From Alphaproteobacteria bacterium (GTDB lineage: Bacteria > Pseudomonadota > Alphaproteobacteria > ATCC43930 > CGMCC-115725): a DNA stretch of 5,716 bases. Positions 1-5,716 of the stretch are shown here, one piece after another (within the stretch, counting starts at the first letter, position 1; each line of letters opens with the position of its first letter). Where the stretch lies: positions 1 through 5,716 of the forward strand of contig JAFAWI010000255.1 in assembly GCA_019241915.1 (NCBI GenBank), given 5' to 3'. Both the position numbers and the translations under genes were made by a program. The notes below the pieces were generated by a model that saw nothing but the letters and a program-made list of their open reading frames with translations, did no database searches and was not told where the DNA came from.

Positions 1-424
1 TGCGATCGCCGGAAAAGACGTGCCGCTCGCTGCGCCCGGCAGCCCGGGTCGCCACCCCCAGGTAGATCAGCCCGACCGGCTTGTCGACCGTGCCTCCGCC
101 CGGCCCGGCGATGCCGGTGACTGACACGGCAAGATCGGCCCCGGCCCGCACGACCGTACCTTGCGCTAGTGCCAGCGCGGTCTCGGCGCTGACCGCCCCA
201 TGCGTCGTCAGTGTCGCTTCGGGCAGCCCAAGCAGTTCCCTCTTCGAGCGGTTGGAGTAGGTCACGAAACCGCGCTCGAACACCTCCGACGCACCGGCAA
301 TGGCGGTGAGCGCCGCGGCAACAAGACCGCCGGTGCAGCTCTCCGCCGTCGCGATCCGCCAGCCGCGGCGCCGGCAGGCGTCAAGCGCCGCCGTCGCCAG
401 CGCGGCGGTCTCACGGTCGAACAC
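1..424 (-). CDS. cinA: CinA C-terminal-domain protein (nicotinamide-nucleotide amidohydrolase family), 3' end cut by window edge
   Basis: Reverse-strand reading from GTG at 424 gives 141 residues and runs off the left edge without a stop. Visible motifs are AESCTGGL (residues 27-34), ERGFVTYSN (50-58) followed by a lysine at 61, HGAVSAET (75-82), and SVTGIAGPGGG (101-111) leading into DKPVGLIYLGVA. These are the signature of the stand-alone CinA C-terminal domain. By family knowledge this domain (PncC) hydrolyses nicotinamide mononucleotide to nicotinate mononucleotide and ammonia in the cytoplasm, recycling pyridine nucleotides. S29 and K61 are the likely catalytic residues. Family members are usually about 160-170 aa, so little is missing. 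No N-terminal molybdopterin-binding-like (COG1058) domain precedes it. The GTG start was chosen because GAGGGAG lies 6 nt upstream (437-431). It overlaps the end of pgpA by 14 nt, suggesting translational coupling. A TTG at 442 is a weaker alternative start. Confidence 0.94.
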   Translation of the reverse strand, partial: MFDRETAALATAALDACRRRGWRIATAESCTGGLVAAALTAIAGASEVFERGFVTYSNRSKRELLGLPEATLTTHGAVSAETALALAQGTVVRAGADLAVSVTGIAGPGGGTVDKPVGLIYLGVATRAAGRSERHVFSGDR

Positions 425-899
425 CGGCCACTCCCTCGGCAATCGCGATGAGCATCGCAGCGTAAATCGCGGCCGCGACATCGTCGAGCATGATGCCGAG
501 TCCGCCCCGAACGTTGCGGTCGCACCACGAGACCGGAAACGGCTTCCAGATGTCGAACAGCCGGAAGGCGGCAAAGGCCGCCCCATAAAACCAGACGCGC
601 TGCGGGACGAACAGCAGCACCAGCCATTGACCGGCGATCTCGTCGACAACGACCCAGCCCGGATCGGCAACTGGGCTGGTCCTGGCCACCTGCTCCGACG
701 CCCACCAGCCGGCGAGGAAGGCGACGGCCGTTGCGGCCGCCAGGCCCGCAGTTCCGCAACACCAACAAAGGCCCCAGGCGCAGGGTAGGGCGGCAAGCGA
801 TGCCCAGGTTCCCGGTGCGCGGGGCATCAGCCCGATACCGAAACCGCTCGCGATCAATGCCGTTGGCTGGGTCAGCGGCAGGCCGAGCCCGCTCGTCAC
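411..899 (-). CDS. pgpA: Phosphatidylglycerophosphatase A
   Basis: Encodes 162 aa from GTG at 899 to TGA at 413-411. PgpA is an inner-membrane phosphatase that removes phosphate from phosphatidylglycerophosphate to make phosphatidylglycerol. Family motifs are all present: GFGIGLMPRAPGTWAS (19-34), VVVDEIAGQW (83-92), FRLFDIWKPFPVSW (112-125) and GGLGIMLDD (132-140). Hydrophobic stretches at about 36-64, 91-112 and 141-156 fit membrane segments. An upstream in-frame GTG at 935 would add 12 residues encoded by a palindromic repeat; I prefer 899 because the added residues look unlike the family and GGGGAGAGGG ends 5 nt before it. GAGGG also lies 8 nt before the 935 GTG, so the start is not certain. 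Four cysteines cluster at 40, 45, 47 and 48 in the first membrane segment, which is unusual. It lies downstream of ispDF in the same direction and its end overlaps cinA. Confidence 0.93.
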   Translation of the reverse strand: MTSGLGLPLTQPTALIASGFGIGLMPRAPGTWASLAALPCAWGLCWCCGTAGLAAATAVAFLAGWWASEQVARTSPVADPGWVVVDEIAGQWLVLLFVPQRVWFYGAAFAAFRLFDIWKPFPVSWCDRNVRGGLGIMLDDVAAAIYAAMLIAIAEGVAGVRP

Positions 900-904
900 C
901 GAGA

Positions 905-914
905 CCCTCTCCCC
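905..914 (-). promoter_or_regulatory. pgpA Shine-Dalgarno sequence inside a hairpin arm
   Basis: On the minus strand GGGGAGAGGG occupies 914-905, five nt ahead of the GTG at 899. It supports that start codon. It is also the 3' arm of the palindrome at 905-930, so in the transcript the ribosome site could be base-paired. The pairing is visible; any regulatory effect is inference. Confidence 0.55.
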
Positions 915-930
915 GCGGACGGGGAAAGGG
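905..930. repeat. GC-rich palindrome, copy A, next to pgpA start
   Basis: Plus-strand arms CCCTCTCCCCG (905-915) and CGGGGAAAGGG (920-930) pair over 11 positions with a single C/A mismatch, and a 4-nt loop (CGGA) lies between them. It matches the neighbouring palindrome at 944-971 in sequence and orientation. It resembles the short CCCTCTCCCCG-type palindromic elements scattered between genes in many alphaproteobacterial genomes; that resemblance is from memory. No T-run follows on either strand, so it is a poor intrinsic terminator. Confidence 0.7.
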
Positions 931-943
931 AGCACGTCTGCAT

Positions 944-971
944 CCCTCGCCCCGCGTCAACGGGCAGAGGG
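944..971. repeat. GC-rich palindrome, copy B, in ispDF-pgpA gap
   Basis: Plus-strand arms CCCTCGCCCCG (944-954) and CGGGCAGAGGG (961-971) pair at 9 of 11 positions around a 6-nt loop (CGTCAA). Read on the minus strand, it matches copy A except for three substitutions and a loop two bases longer. It lies 47 nt downstream of the ispDF stop codon. It could slow or partly terminate ispDF transcription, but there is no U-tract after the stem. Confidence 0.65.
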
Positions 972-1017
972 AGGCGCCTGCGCGAAGCGTGGGCGGGCGA
1001 GGGGGGGCCGGCCGCGG

Positions 1018-2172
1018 TCACAGCGGCAGCCGCACCGTCGCGACCGCTTGTGCGGCAATGCCTTCGCCGCGACCGGTAAAGCCGAGCTTTTCGGTGGTCG
1101 TCGCCTTGACGCTGACCCTGTCCGCCGCGATGCCGGCGATCGCCGCGATGCGCTCGATCATCGCCGCACGGTATGGGCCGATGCGCGGCCGCTCGCAGAC
1201 GATCGTCACGTCGAGCGCAGCGATGCTACCGCGCCGGGCCCGCACCAGCCCGACCGCGTGGGCGAGAAAGCGGTCGGAGCTGGCGCCCTTCCATTGCGGG
1301 TCGCTCGGCGGAAAGTGCATGCCGATATCGCCGGCCCCGACCGCGCCGAGGATCGCATCGGTCAGCGCGTGCAGCCCGACATCGGCGTCGGAATGCCCGA
1401 TCGCGCCGGCGTCGTGCGGGATCGGCACGCCGCACACCACCAGCCGGTCTCCCGGCCCGAACGGGTGCACGTCGAAACCTTGCCCGACCCGCACATCGCC
1501 CTGCCGCGCGGCGAGCAGCCGCTCGGCCCTGCGGAGATCGTCGGCTGTCGTCACTTTCAGGTTCTCCTCGCTGCCGGTGACGATCAGCGGCACGATCCCG
1601 GCCGCCTCGGCGACCGCGGCATCGTCGGTCAGCGCCTTGCCGGCCGCGGCGCGATGCGCCTCGAAGATGGCGTCGAAGCGAAAACCCTGCGGCGTCTGCA
1701 CGCGCCACAAGCCGGTGCGCTCGACGGTGTCGACGATCCGCTCGCCGGCGACGCGTTTGATCGTGTCGCCGAGCGGCAGACCGGGGATCGCCGCGTCGGC
1801 ATGGTCGAGTCCGTCGAGCACCCGGCCGATCAGCGCCGCGTCTGGAAGCGGGCGCGCCCCGTCATGGATCAGCACCCGCGACGGCCGGTGCGGCGCCAGC
1901 GCCTCAAGCCCCAAACGCACCGAGTCCTGCCGTTCGGCGCCGCCCGCCACCGGCGGCGGCAGGTCGAGGCCGGCGAGCGAGGTGTCGCAGAGACCGCGAT
2001 CCTCGGGCCGGATCGTCAAGATCACGCCATCGACCCGTGGGTGGCTGGCGAATGCTGTCACTGCATGGCGCAGTACGCTCGACCCGGCCAGCGGCAGGTA
2101 TTGCTTCGGTATCGGACCGCCGAACCGGGAGCCGCGACCGGCGGCCAGGATGAGCGCGACGGTTGAACCCAT
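1018..2172 (-). CDS. ispDF: Bifunctional IspD/IspF (MEP cytidylyltransferase / MEcPP synthase)
   Basis: A 384-aa fusion catalysing two non-consecutive steps of the MEP isoprenoid pathway: CTP + 2-C-methyl-D-erythritol 4-phosphate to CDP-ME (IspD), and CDP-ME 2-phosphate to 2-C-methyl-D-erythritol 2,4-cyclodiphosphate plus CMP (IspF). IspD domain about 1-225: LAAGRGSRFGGPIPKQY (9-25, with R16 and K23 matching the CTP-binding Arg and Lys of E. coli IspD), ERQDSVR (80-86), HDGARP (103-108), WRVQTPQGF (156-164), TDDA (182-185), GSEENLKVTT (200-209). IspF domain about 227-384: GFDVHPF (232-238), GHSDADVGLHALTDA (259-273), GDIGMHFPPSDP (281-292), KATTTEKLGFTGRGEGI (356-372). D234, H236 and H268 fit the metal ligands. 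The linker is only a few residues. Start ATG at 2172 was chosen because the IspD fold begins at once and TAAGG lies 6 nt upstream; the open frame extends to 2268, but those residues are unlike the family. Divergent from dusB. Confidence 0.96.
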   Translation of the reverse strand: MGSTVALILAAGRGSRFGGPIPKQYLPLAGSSVLRHAVTAFASHPRVDGVILTIRPEDRGLCDTSLAGLDLPPPVAGGAERQDSVRLGLEALAPHRPSRVLIHDGARPLPDAALIGRVLDGLDHADAAIPGLPLGDTIKRVAGERIVDTVERTGLWRVQTPQGFRFDAIFEAHRAAAGKALTDDAAVAEAAGIVPLIVTGSEENLKVTTADDLRRAERLLAARQGDVRVGQGFDVHPFGPGDRLVVCGVPIPHDAGAIGHSDADVGLHALTDAILGAVGAGDIGMHFPPSDPQWKGASSDRFLAHAVGLVRARRGSIAALDVTIVCERPRIGPYRAAMIERIAAIAGIAADRVSVKATTTEKLGFTGRGEGIAAQAVATVRLPL

Positions 2173-2254
2173 GCCCAACCTTACCGAACGGTGCAGCCGT
2201 CGCCAATTGAAGCGCGCGGGCATGCCTTCTGACAGCGTCGCCCGTGGCCTCATG

Positions 2255-2283
2255 TTGCGGCGCAGCAAGATATTTTGTAAAAT
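2255..2283 (+). promoter_or_regulatory. Candidate sigma70-type promoter for dusB-ntrB-ntrC
   Basis: TTGCGG (2255-2260, three of six matches to TTGACA) is followed after exactly 17 nt by TAAAAT (2278-2283, five of six matches to TATAAT). Transcription would begin near 2290, about 35 nt ahead of the dusB ATG. It is the best-placed pair in the only AT-rich stretch of the window. The weak -35 and the lack of transcript data keep this tentative. Confidence 0.4.
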
Positions 2284-2306
2284 TGCTGCCTAAGTTTTGG
2301 GCAGCA
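2262..2306. promoter_or_regulatory. Operator-like triple inverted motif over dusB promoter
   Basis: GCAGCAA (2262-2268), TTGCTGCC (2283-2290) and GGCAGCA (2300-2306) are three copies of one hexamer in alternating orientation. The first and second form a 7-bp inverted repeat flanking an AT-rich 14-nt spacer. The second and third form a 7-bp inverted repeat with a 9-nt spacer; its stem extends to 10 bp (one G-T pair) around a 3-nt loop. A small dyad, ATTTT-GT-AAAAT (2272-2283), is nested in the first spacer. The array spans the candidate -10 and start site, as an operator or leader structure would. It does not match the NtrC site (TGCACC-N5-GGTGCA) in sequence or spacing. The binding factor is unknown. 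Confidence 0.4.
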
Positions 2307-2324
2307 CAAAAAACTGAGCGTTTG

Positions 2325-3311
2325 ATGAGCATTGCGATCGGGCCGCTGACGCTCGACGACCCCGTCATCCTGGCGCCGATGTCCGGCGTCACCGATTTGC
2401 CATTCCGGCGTCTTGTCAAGCGCAGCGGGGCGGGGCTCGTCGTCTCCGAGATGATCGCCAGTCAGGCCGCGATCCGCGAGACGCGCCAATCGCTGACCAT
2501 GGCCAGGACCTGCGCTGACGAGCAGCCGATGGCGGTGCAGCTCGCCGGCTGCGAGCCGGCGGTGATGGCCGAGGCGGCAAAGCTCAACGCCGACCGGGGC
2601 GCCGCGATCATCGACATCAATTTCGGCTGCCCGGTAAAAAAGGTCGTCAATGGTCACGCCGGCTCGGCGCTGATGCGCGATGAGGTGCACGCCGCCCGCA
2701 TTCTCGAAGCGACCGTGAAGGCGGTCGGTTTGCCGGTCACCTTGAAGATGCGCACCGGCTGGGACGACCGCAACCGCAACGCGCCGCGGCTCGCGCGCAT
2801 CGCGCAGGACAGCGGCATCCGCATGGTCACCGTGCACGGGCGCACGCGCTGCCAGATGTTTGGCGGCAGCGCCGATTGGCGCTTCATCCGCGAGGTGAAA
2901 GAGGCGGTCTCGATCCCGGTCATCGCCAATGGCGACATCAACAGTCTCGACGATGCCGCGCGCGCGCTCGACGAAAGCGGCGCCGACGGCGTGATGATCG
3001 GGCGCGGCGCCTACGGGCGCCCCTGGTTCGTGGCGCAAGTCATGGCCTGGCTGAACGGCCGGCGGCGCGTCGGGGACCCGCCGCTCGCCAGCCAGTATCG
3101 GACCGTCTCCGCGCATTATGACGACATGCTGTTGCATTACGGCAGCGCGGTCGGTGTGAAGATCGCGCGCAAGCATGTCGGATGGTATTCGAAGGGCTTG
3201 CCCGGATCGGCCGAGTTTCGTGCCGCGGTCAACCGCACCGAAGACCCCGGAACCGTCCGCGGCCTCATTCGCCGTTTCTATGAACCGCTTATCGAGCGCG
3301 AGGCCGCCTGA
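2325..3311 (+). CDS. dusB: tRNA dihydrouridine synthase DusB (NifR3 family)
   Basis: A 328-aa FMN enzyme that reduces specific uridines in the tRNA D-loop to dihydrouridine using NADPH. It has the TIM-barrel motifs of the family: APMSGVTDLPFR (17-28), SEMIASQA (41-48), INFGCPVKKV (98-107, with C102 the catalytic cysteine), TLKMRTGWDD (139-148, K141 an FMN/substrate lysine), TVHGRTRCQ (169-177, H171), IANGDI (200-205) and GADGVMIGRGAYGRPW (219-234). The helical C-terminal domain follows, with KHVGWYSKGLPGSAEFR (283-299). Length is normal. The ATG at 2325 is preferred because MSIAIGPLTLDDPVILAPM matches the usual family N-terminus; the ribosome site is weak (GAG about 7 nt upstream). In alphaproteobacteria this gene is often called nifR3 and sits directly before ntrBC, as here, where ntrB begins 2 nt after its stop. 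Its link to nitrogen control is positional; the enzyme itself acts on tRNA. Confidence 0.95.
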   Translation: MSIAIGPLTLDDPVILAPMSGVTDLPFRRLVKRSGAGLVVSEMIASQAAIRETRQSLTMARTCADEQPMAVQLAGCEPAVMAEAAKLNADRGAAIIDINFGCPVKKVVNGHAGSALMRDEVHAARILEATVKAVGLPVTLKMRTGWDDRNRNAPRLARIAQDSGIRMVTVHGRTRCQMFGGSADWRFIREVKEAVSIPVIANGDINSLDDAARALDESGADGVMIGRGAYGRPWFVAQVMAWLNGRRRVGDPPLASQYRTVSAHYDDMLLHYGSAVGVKIARKHVGWYSKGLPGSAEFRAAVNRTEDPGTVRGLIRRFYEPLIEREAA

Positions 3312-3313
3312 GA

Positions 3314-4450
3314 ATGGCTGCGGCCGCCGGCAACGCCGCCAGCCTCGATCCTGCTCTGTTGCTCGCGGCCCTGCCCGATCCCATTGTCGCGCTCGACCGC
3401 TGCGGCCGCATCCGCTTCGCCAATCCTGCGGCCGAGCAGCTTCTCGGCATGAGCGCGGCCGCGCTGCAGGGGACGGCGCTGACTGAACTCATCGTCGCCG
3501 ACAGCCCGGTGTTTGCGCTGATCGAGGCGGTCTGGCGCGACGGAGGCTCGATGGTCGAGTACGACGTCGCGATCGAAGGGCCGCGGCTGCCGCCGCGGCC
3601 GATGACGATCCAGGCGGCGCTGGTCGGCGAAGCCAGCGAGATGCTGACGCTGTCGCTGCACGAGCGGGCGATCGCCGACCAGCTGGACCGCCAGCTCGGG
3701 CATCGCCATGCCGCGCGCTCGATGACCGCGATGGCGGCGATGCTCGCGCACGAGGTCAAGAACCCGCTTTCGGGCATCCGCGGCGCGGCGCAGCTGCTCG
3801 AGCAGGACGCCGATGAAGACGGCCGCGCGCTGACCCAGCTGATTTGCGATGAAACCGACCGCATCGTCGCGCTGGTCGACCGGATGGAGGCGTTCTCGGA
3901 GCCGCAGCCGTTGTCGCGCGGCGCGGTCAACATCCATGAGGTGCTGGAGCGGGTGCGCAAGGTGGCGCAAACCGGCTTTGCGCGTCACGTGCGGTTTGCC
4001 GAGGAGTACGACCCCTCGCTCCCGCCGGTGCATGGCAGCCGCGATCTGCTCGTCCAGGTGTTCCTCAATCTGGTCAAGAACGCGGCGGAGGCTGTGTCGG
4101 CGGTTGGCGGCGAGATCGTCATCGCCACCGCCTATCGCCATGGCCGCCGCGTCTCGACCGCCGGTGGCGAGCGGCCGCGCCAGGTGCCGCTGATGGTCTC
4201 AATCATCGATAACGGTCCCGGCATCCCCGAAGACCTGCGGCCCCATCTGTTCGATCCGTTTGTGACCACCAAGCGCAACGGAACTGGCCTTGGTCTTGCA
4301 CTGGTCGCCAAAGTGATCGGCGACCACGGCGGCATCATCGAATTCGACAGTCAGCCGCGACGGACGGCGTTTCGGGTGTTTCTGCCGGTGGTCCCCCGCG
4401 ACAGTCGACGGGGCGAGTTGGCAAATGAGCGCGACGATACTGGTAGCTGA
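3314..4450 (+). CDS. ntrB: Nitrogen regulation sensor histidine kinase NtrB
   Basis: A 378-aa cytoplasmic two-component kinase/phosphatase for NtrC, normally controlled by PII (GlnB/GlnK) signalling of nitrogen and carbon status. No membrane segment or signal peptide is seen, as expected. An N-terminal PAS domain covers about 12-115 (LPDPIVALDRCGRIRFANPAAEQLLG). The dimerisation and phosphotransfer H-box is MLAHEVKNPLSGIRGAAQLL (143-162), with H146 the phosphorylated histidine. The HATPase domain shows the N-box FLNLVKNAAEA (250-260, N256), G1 box DNGPGIP (299-305), F-box LFDPFVTTK (312-320) and G2 box GTGLGLALV (323-331). All kinase boxes are intact. The ATG at 3314 follows the dusB stop by 2 nt, with GAGG 10 nt upstream, so translation is probably coupled. 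The gene's end overlaps ntrC by 26 nt. Also named glnL in enterics. Confidence 0.96.
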   Translation: MAAAAGNAASLDPALLLAALPDPIVALDRCGRIRFANPAAEQLLGMSAAALQGTALTELIVADSPVFALIEAVWRDGGSMVEYDVAIEGPRLPPRPMTIQAALVGEASEMLTLSLHERAIADQLDRQLGHRHAARSMTAMAAMLAHEVKNPLSGIRGAAQLLEQDADEDGRALTQLICDETDRIVALVDRMEAFSEPQPLSRGAVNIHEVLERVRKVAQTGFARHVRFAEEYDPSLPPVHGSRDLLVQVFLNLVKNAAEAVSAVGGEIVIATAYRHGRRVSTAGGERPRQVPLMVSIIDNGPGIPEDLRPHLFDPFVTTKRNGTGLGLALVAKVIGDHGGIIEFDSQPRRTAFRVFLPVVPRDSRRGELANERDDTGS

Positions 4451-5716
4451 CGACGATCGGGCGGTCCGCACCGTGCTGAACCAGGCACTGGCGCGGCTCG
4501 GTCACGACGTGCGAATGACCGGCAGCGCCTCGACGCTGTGGCGCTGGATCGCGGACGGCGAGGGCGATCTGGTCATCACCGACGTCATCATGCCCGACGA
4601 AAACGGGCTCGACCTCATCCCCCGGATCAAAAAGCTGCGGCCCGATCTGCGCGTCATTGTGATGAGCGCGCAAAACACGCTGTTGACCGCGGTCAAGGCG
4701 ACCGAGCGCGGCGCCTTCGAATACCTGCCAAAGCCATTCGATCTGCGCGAGCTGGTCAATGTGGTCGAGCGCGCGCTCAGCGCGCCGCTTGCGGCATTGA
4801 GCGAGGAGGAGGTCGACGACGAGCCGTTGCCGCTGATCGGGCGCTCGCCGGCGATGCAGGAGATCTACCGCGCCATTGCCCGGCTAATGGGCACCGATCT
4901 GTCGGTGCTGATCACCGGCGAAAGCGGCACCGGCAAGGAACTCGTCGCCCGTGCCTTGCACGATTTTGGCAAGCGGCGGTCGGGGCCGTTTGTCGCTATC
5001 AATATGGCCGCGATCCCGCGCGAGCTGATCGAAAGCGAGCTGTTCGGGCACGAGCGCGGCGCCTTTACCGGCGCCGCGCAGCGCAGCGCCGGGCGGTTTG
5101 AGCAAGCCAAGGGCGGCACGTTGTTTCTCGACGAGATCGGCGACATGCCGTTCGAGGCGCAGACGCGATTGCTGCGCGTGCTGCAGGAAGGCGAGTACAC
5201 CTCGGTTGGTGGACGCGCGCCGATTCGCGCCGATAGCCGTATCATCGCCGCGACCCATCGCGACCTGGCGCAGCTGATCCGACAGGGCATCTTCCGGGAG
5301 GATCTGTTCTACCGGCTCAACGTCGCACCGATCCGCATCCCGCCGCTGCGCGAGCGCACCGCCGATATTCCGGCGCTGACGCGTCATTTCGCGGCGCTGG
5401 CGGCAAAAGAGGGGTTGCCGGCCAAGGTGCTCGACGAAGCGGCGATGGAGCGCCTGCGGCGCTATCGTTGGCCCGGCAATGTGCGTGAACTGGAAAATCT
5501 CGTGCGCCGGCTGGCCGCGCTGTATTCGCAGGAGGTCATCGGGATCGACGTCATCGAGGCCGAGCTCGCCGCCGCTCCTTTGGAGGTTCCGCCGTCGAGC
5601 GAGACGGCGGCGGAGGGGCTGGGCGGCGCGGTCGAGCGTCATATAAACGACTACTTCACCGCCCACAAAGGCGCGATGCCGGCCGCGGGGCTCTATGACC
5701 GGGTGCTGCGCGAGGT
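4425..5716 (+). CDS. ntrC: Nitrogen regulator NtrC, sigma54-dependent activator, 3' end cut by window edge
   Basis: Open from ATG 4425 to the right edge: 430 codons, no stop. Receiver domain about 3-118: acidic pocket ADDD (8-11), phospho-acceptor D53 in VITDVIMPDENG, S81 and K103 (LPKPFD). AAA+ domain about 136-365: GRSPAMQEIYR (139-149), Walker A GESGTGKE (165-172), GAFTGA sigma54-contacting loop (212-217), Walker B GGTLFLDEIGD (230-240), FREDLFYRLNV (290-300) with arginine-finger region, and sensor II WPGNVRELENL (349-359). Residues 400-430 (AVERHINDYFTAHKG...GLYDRVLREV) match the segment just before the Fis-type helix-turn-helix in alphaproteobacterial NtrC, so roughly the last 50 residues lie outside the window. 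When phosphorylated by NtrB it binds enhancers and opens RNA polymerase-sigma54 promoters of nitrogen assimilation genes. The 26-nt overlap with ntrB points to coupled synthesis of sensor and regulator. Also named glnG. Confidence 0.97.
   Translation, partial: MSATILVADDDRAVRTVLNQALARLGHDVRMTGSASTLWRWIADGEGDLVITDVIMPDENGLDLIPRIKKLRPDLRVIVMSAQNTLLTAVKATERGAFEYLPKPFDLRELVNVVERALSAPLAALSEEEVDDEPLPLIGRSPAMQEIYRAIARLMGTDLSVLITGESGTGKELVARALHDFGKRRSGPFVAINMAAIPRELIESELFGHERGAFTGAAQRSAGRFEQAKGGTLFLDEIGDMPFEAQTRLLRVLQEGEYTSVGGRAPIRADSRIIAATHRDLAQLIRQGIFREDLFYRLNVAPIRIPPLRERTADIPALTRHFAALAAKEGLPAKVLDEAAMERLRRYRWPGNVRELENLVRRLAALYSQEVIGIDVIEAELAAAPLEVPPSSETAAEGLGGAVERHINDYFTAHKGAMPAAGLYDRVLRE

Larger units (their letters stand above)
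2173..2324. other. Divergent intergenic region, ispDF / dusB
   Basis: A 152-nt region between two divergent start codons. Its right part, about 2266-2325, is clearly AT-rich against a GC-rich background, with runs such as TATTTTGTAAAATT and CACAAAAAACTG. The dusB reading frame remains open upstream to a GTG at 2244, but the extra residues do not resemble DusB. The ispDF-proximal part (2173-2250) is GC-rich, and I saw no convincing promoter for the leftward genes in it. That promoter may be in the AT-rich part. Confidence 0.7.

Noticed and set aside
262..960. A 232-residue minus-strand frame overlapping pgpA and cinA
   Set aside because: Out of frame with both recognised genes, arginine-rich, and without motifs.
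944..971. Intrinsic terminator for ispDF
   Set aside because: A stem exists but no U-rich tract follows in the direction of transcription; it is better explained as a palindromic repeat.
2245..2258. Possible sigma54 promoter (TGGC ... TTGC) ahead of dusB
   Set aside because: The GG and GC elements are one base closer than the strict -24/-12 spacing, and the bases after TGGC do not fit the consensus.
2173..2268. N-terminal extension of IspDF from an upstream start at 2268
   Set aside because: IspD normally begins a few residues before LAAGxGxR, which fits the ATG at 2172 with TAAGG upstream.
731..2293. A 520-residue open frame on the plus strand opposite ispDF and part of pgpA
   Set aside because: It is antisense to a clear ispDF, has low-complexity Arg/Ser/Pro/Ala composition typical of high-GC shadow frames, and shows no family motif.
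2284..2306. Inverted repeat TGCTGCC-N9-GGCAGCA as an NtrC binding site
   Set aside because: NtrC sites are TGCACC-N5-GGTGCA (17 bp); here both the inner arm bases and the spacing (23 bp overall) differ.
2244..2324. N-terminal extension of DusB from a GTG at 2244
   Set aside because: The frame is open, but the 27 extra residues do not resemble DusB and would place the promoter-like and inverted repeat sequences inside the gene.
3278..4141. A 287-residue open frame on the minus strand opposite ntrB
   Set aside because: Rich in Arg, His, Asp and Gln as expected from the complement of the ntrB codons, with no recognisable domain. The sense frame has every kinase box.
4884..5666. A 260-residue open frame on the minus strand opposite ntrC
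   Set aside because: Shadow of the AAA+ coding frame; the sense frame has the Walker A, GAFTGA and Walker B motifs.

Overview
This window looks like a core chromosomal segment of a GC-rich (roughly two-thirds G+C by eye) alphaproteobacterium. The evidence is the ispD-ispF fusion, its divergent placement next to a dusB (nifR3)-ntrB-ntrC operon, the companion genes pgpA and cinA, and alphaproteobacterial-looking NtrB and NtrC sequences. Hyphomicrobiales (Rhizobiales) is the likeliest order. That is inferred from gene order and protein style, not from a database match.

Layout: two gene clusters diverge from an AT-rich intergenic region at 2173-2324. Leftward (minus strand) run ispDF (2172-1018, MEP isoprenoid pathway), pgpA (899-411, phosphatidylglycerol synthesis) and the C-terminal-type cinA/pncC gene (424 to beyond the left edge, NMN deamidase family). 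Rightward (plus strand) run dusB (2325-3311, tRNA dihydrouridine synthase), ntrB (3314-4450, nitrogen sensor kinase) and ntrC (4425 to beyond the right edge, sigma54-dependent response regulator). All six genes look intact where visible; the two edge genes are cut only by the window. Junctions within both clusters are tight (14-nt overlap pgpA/cinA, 2-nt gap dusB/ntrB, 26-nt overlap ntrB/ntrC), which suggests cotranscription and translational coupling.

The only loose junction is the 118-nt gap between ispDF and pgpA. It holds two same-orientation copies of a GC-rich palindrome; the pgpA-proximal copy contains the likely pgpA Shine-Dalgarno sequence in its hairpin arm. The divergent intergenic region holds a plausible dusB-ntrBC promoter and three alternating copies of GCAGCA/TGCTGC that form two mutually exclusive inverted repeats around the -10 and start site.

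Functionally, NtrB phosphorylates or dephosphorylates NtrC according to nitrogen status (through PII proteins, by family knowledge), and NtrC activates sigma54 promoters. DusB is a tRNA modification enzyme that shares the operon. The leftward genes are housekeeping (isoprenoid precursors, phospholipid, pyridine nucleotide recycling). I found no mobile element, RNA gene, CRISPR array or convincing new system. The points worth a second look are the two non-coding regions.
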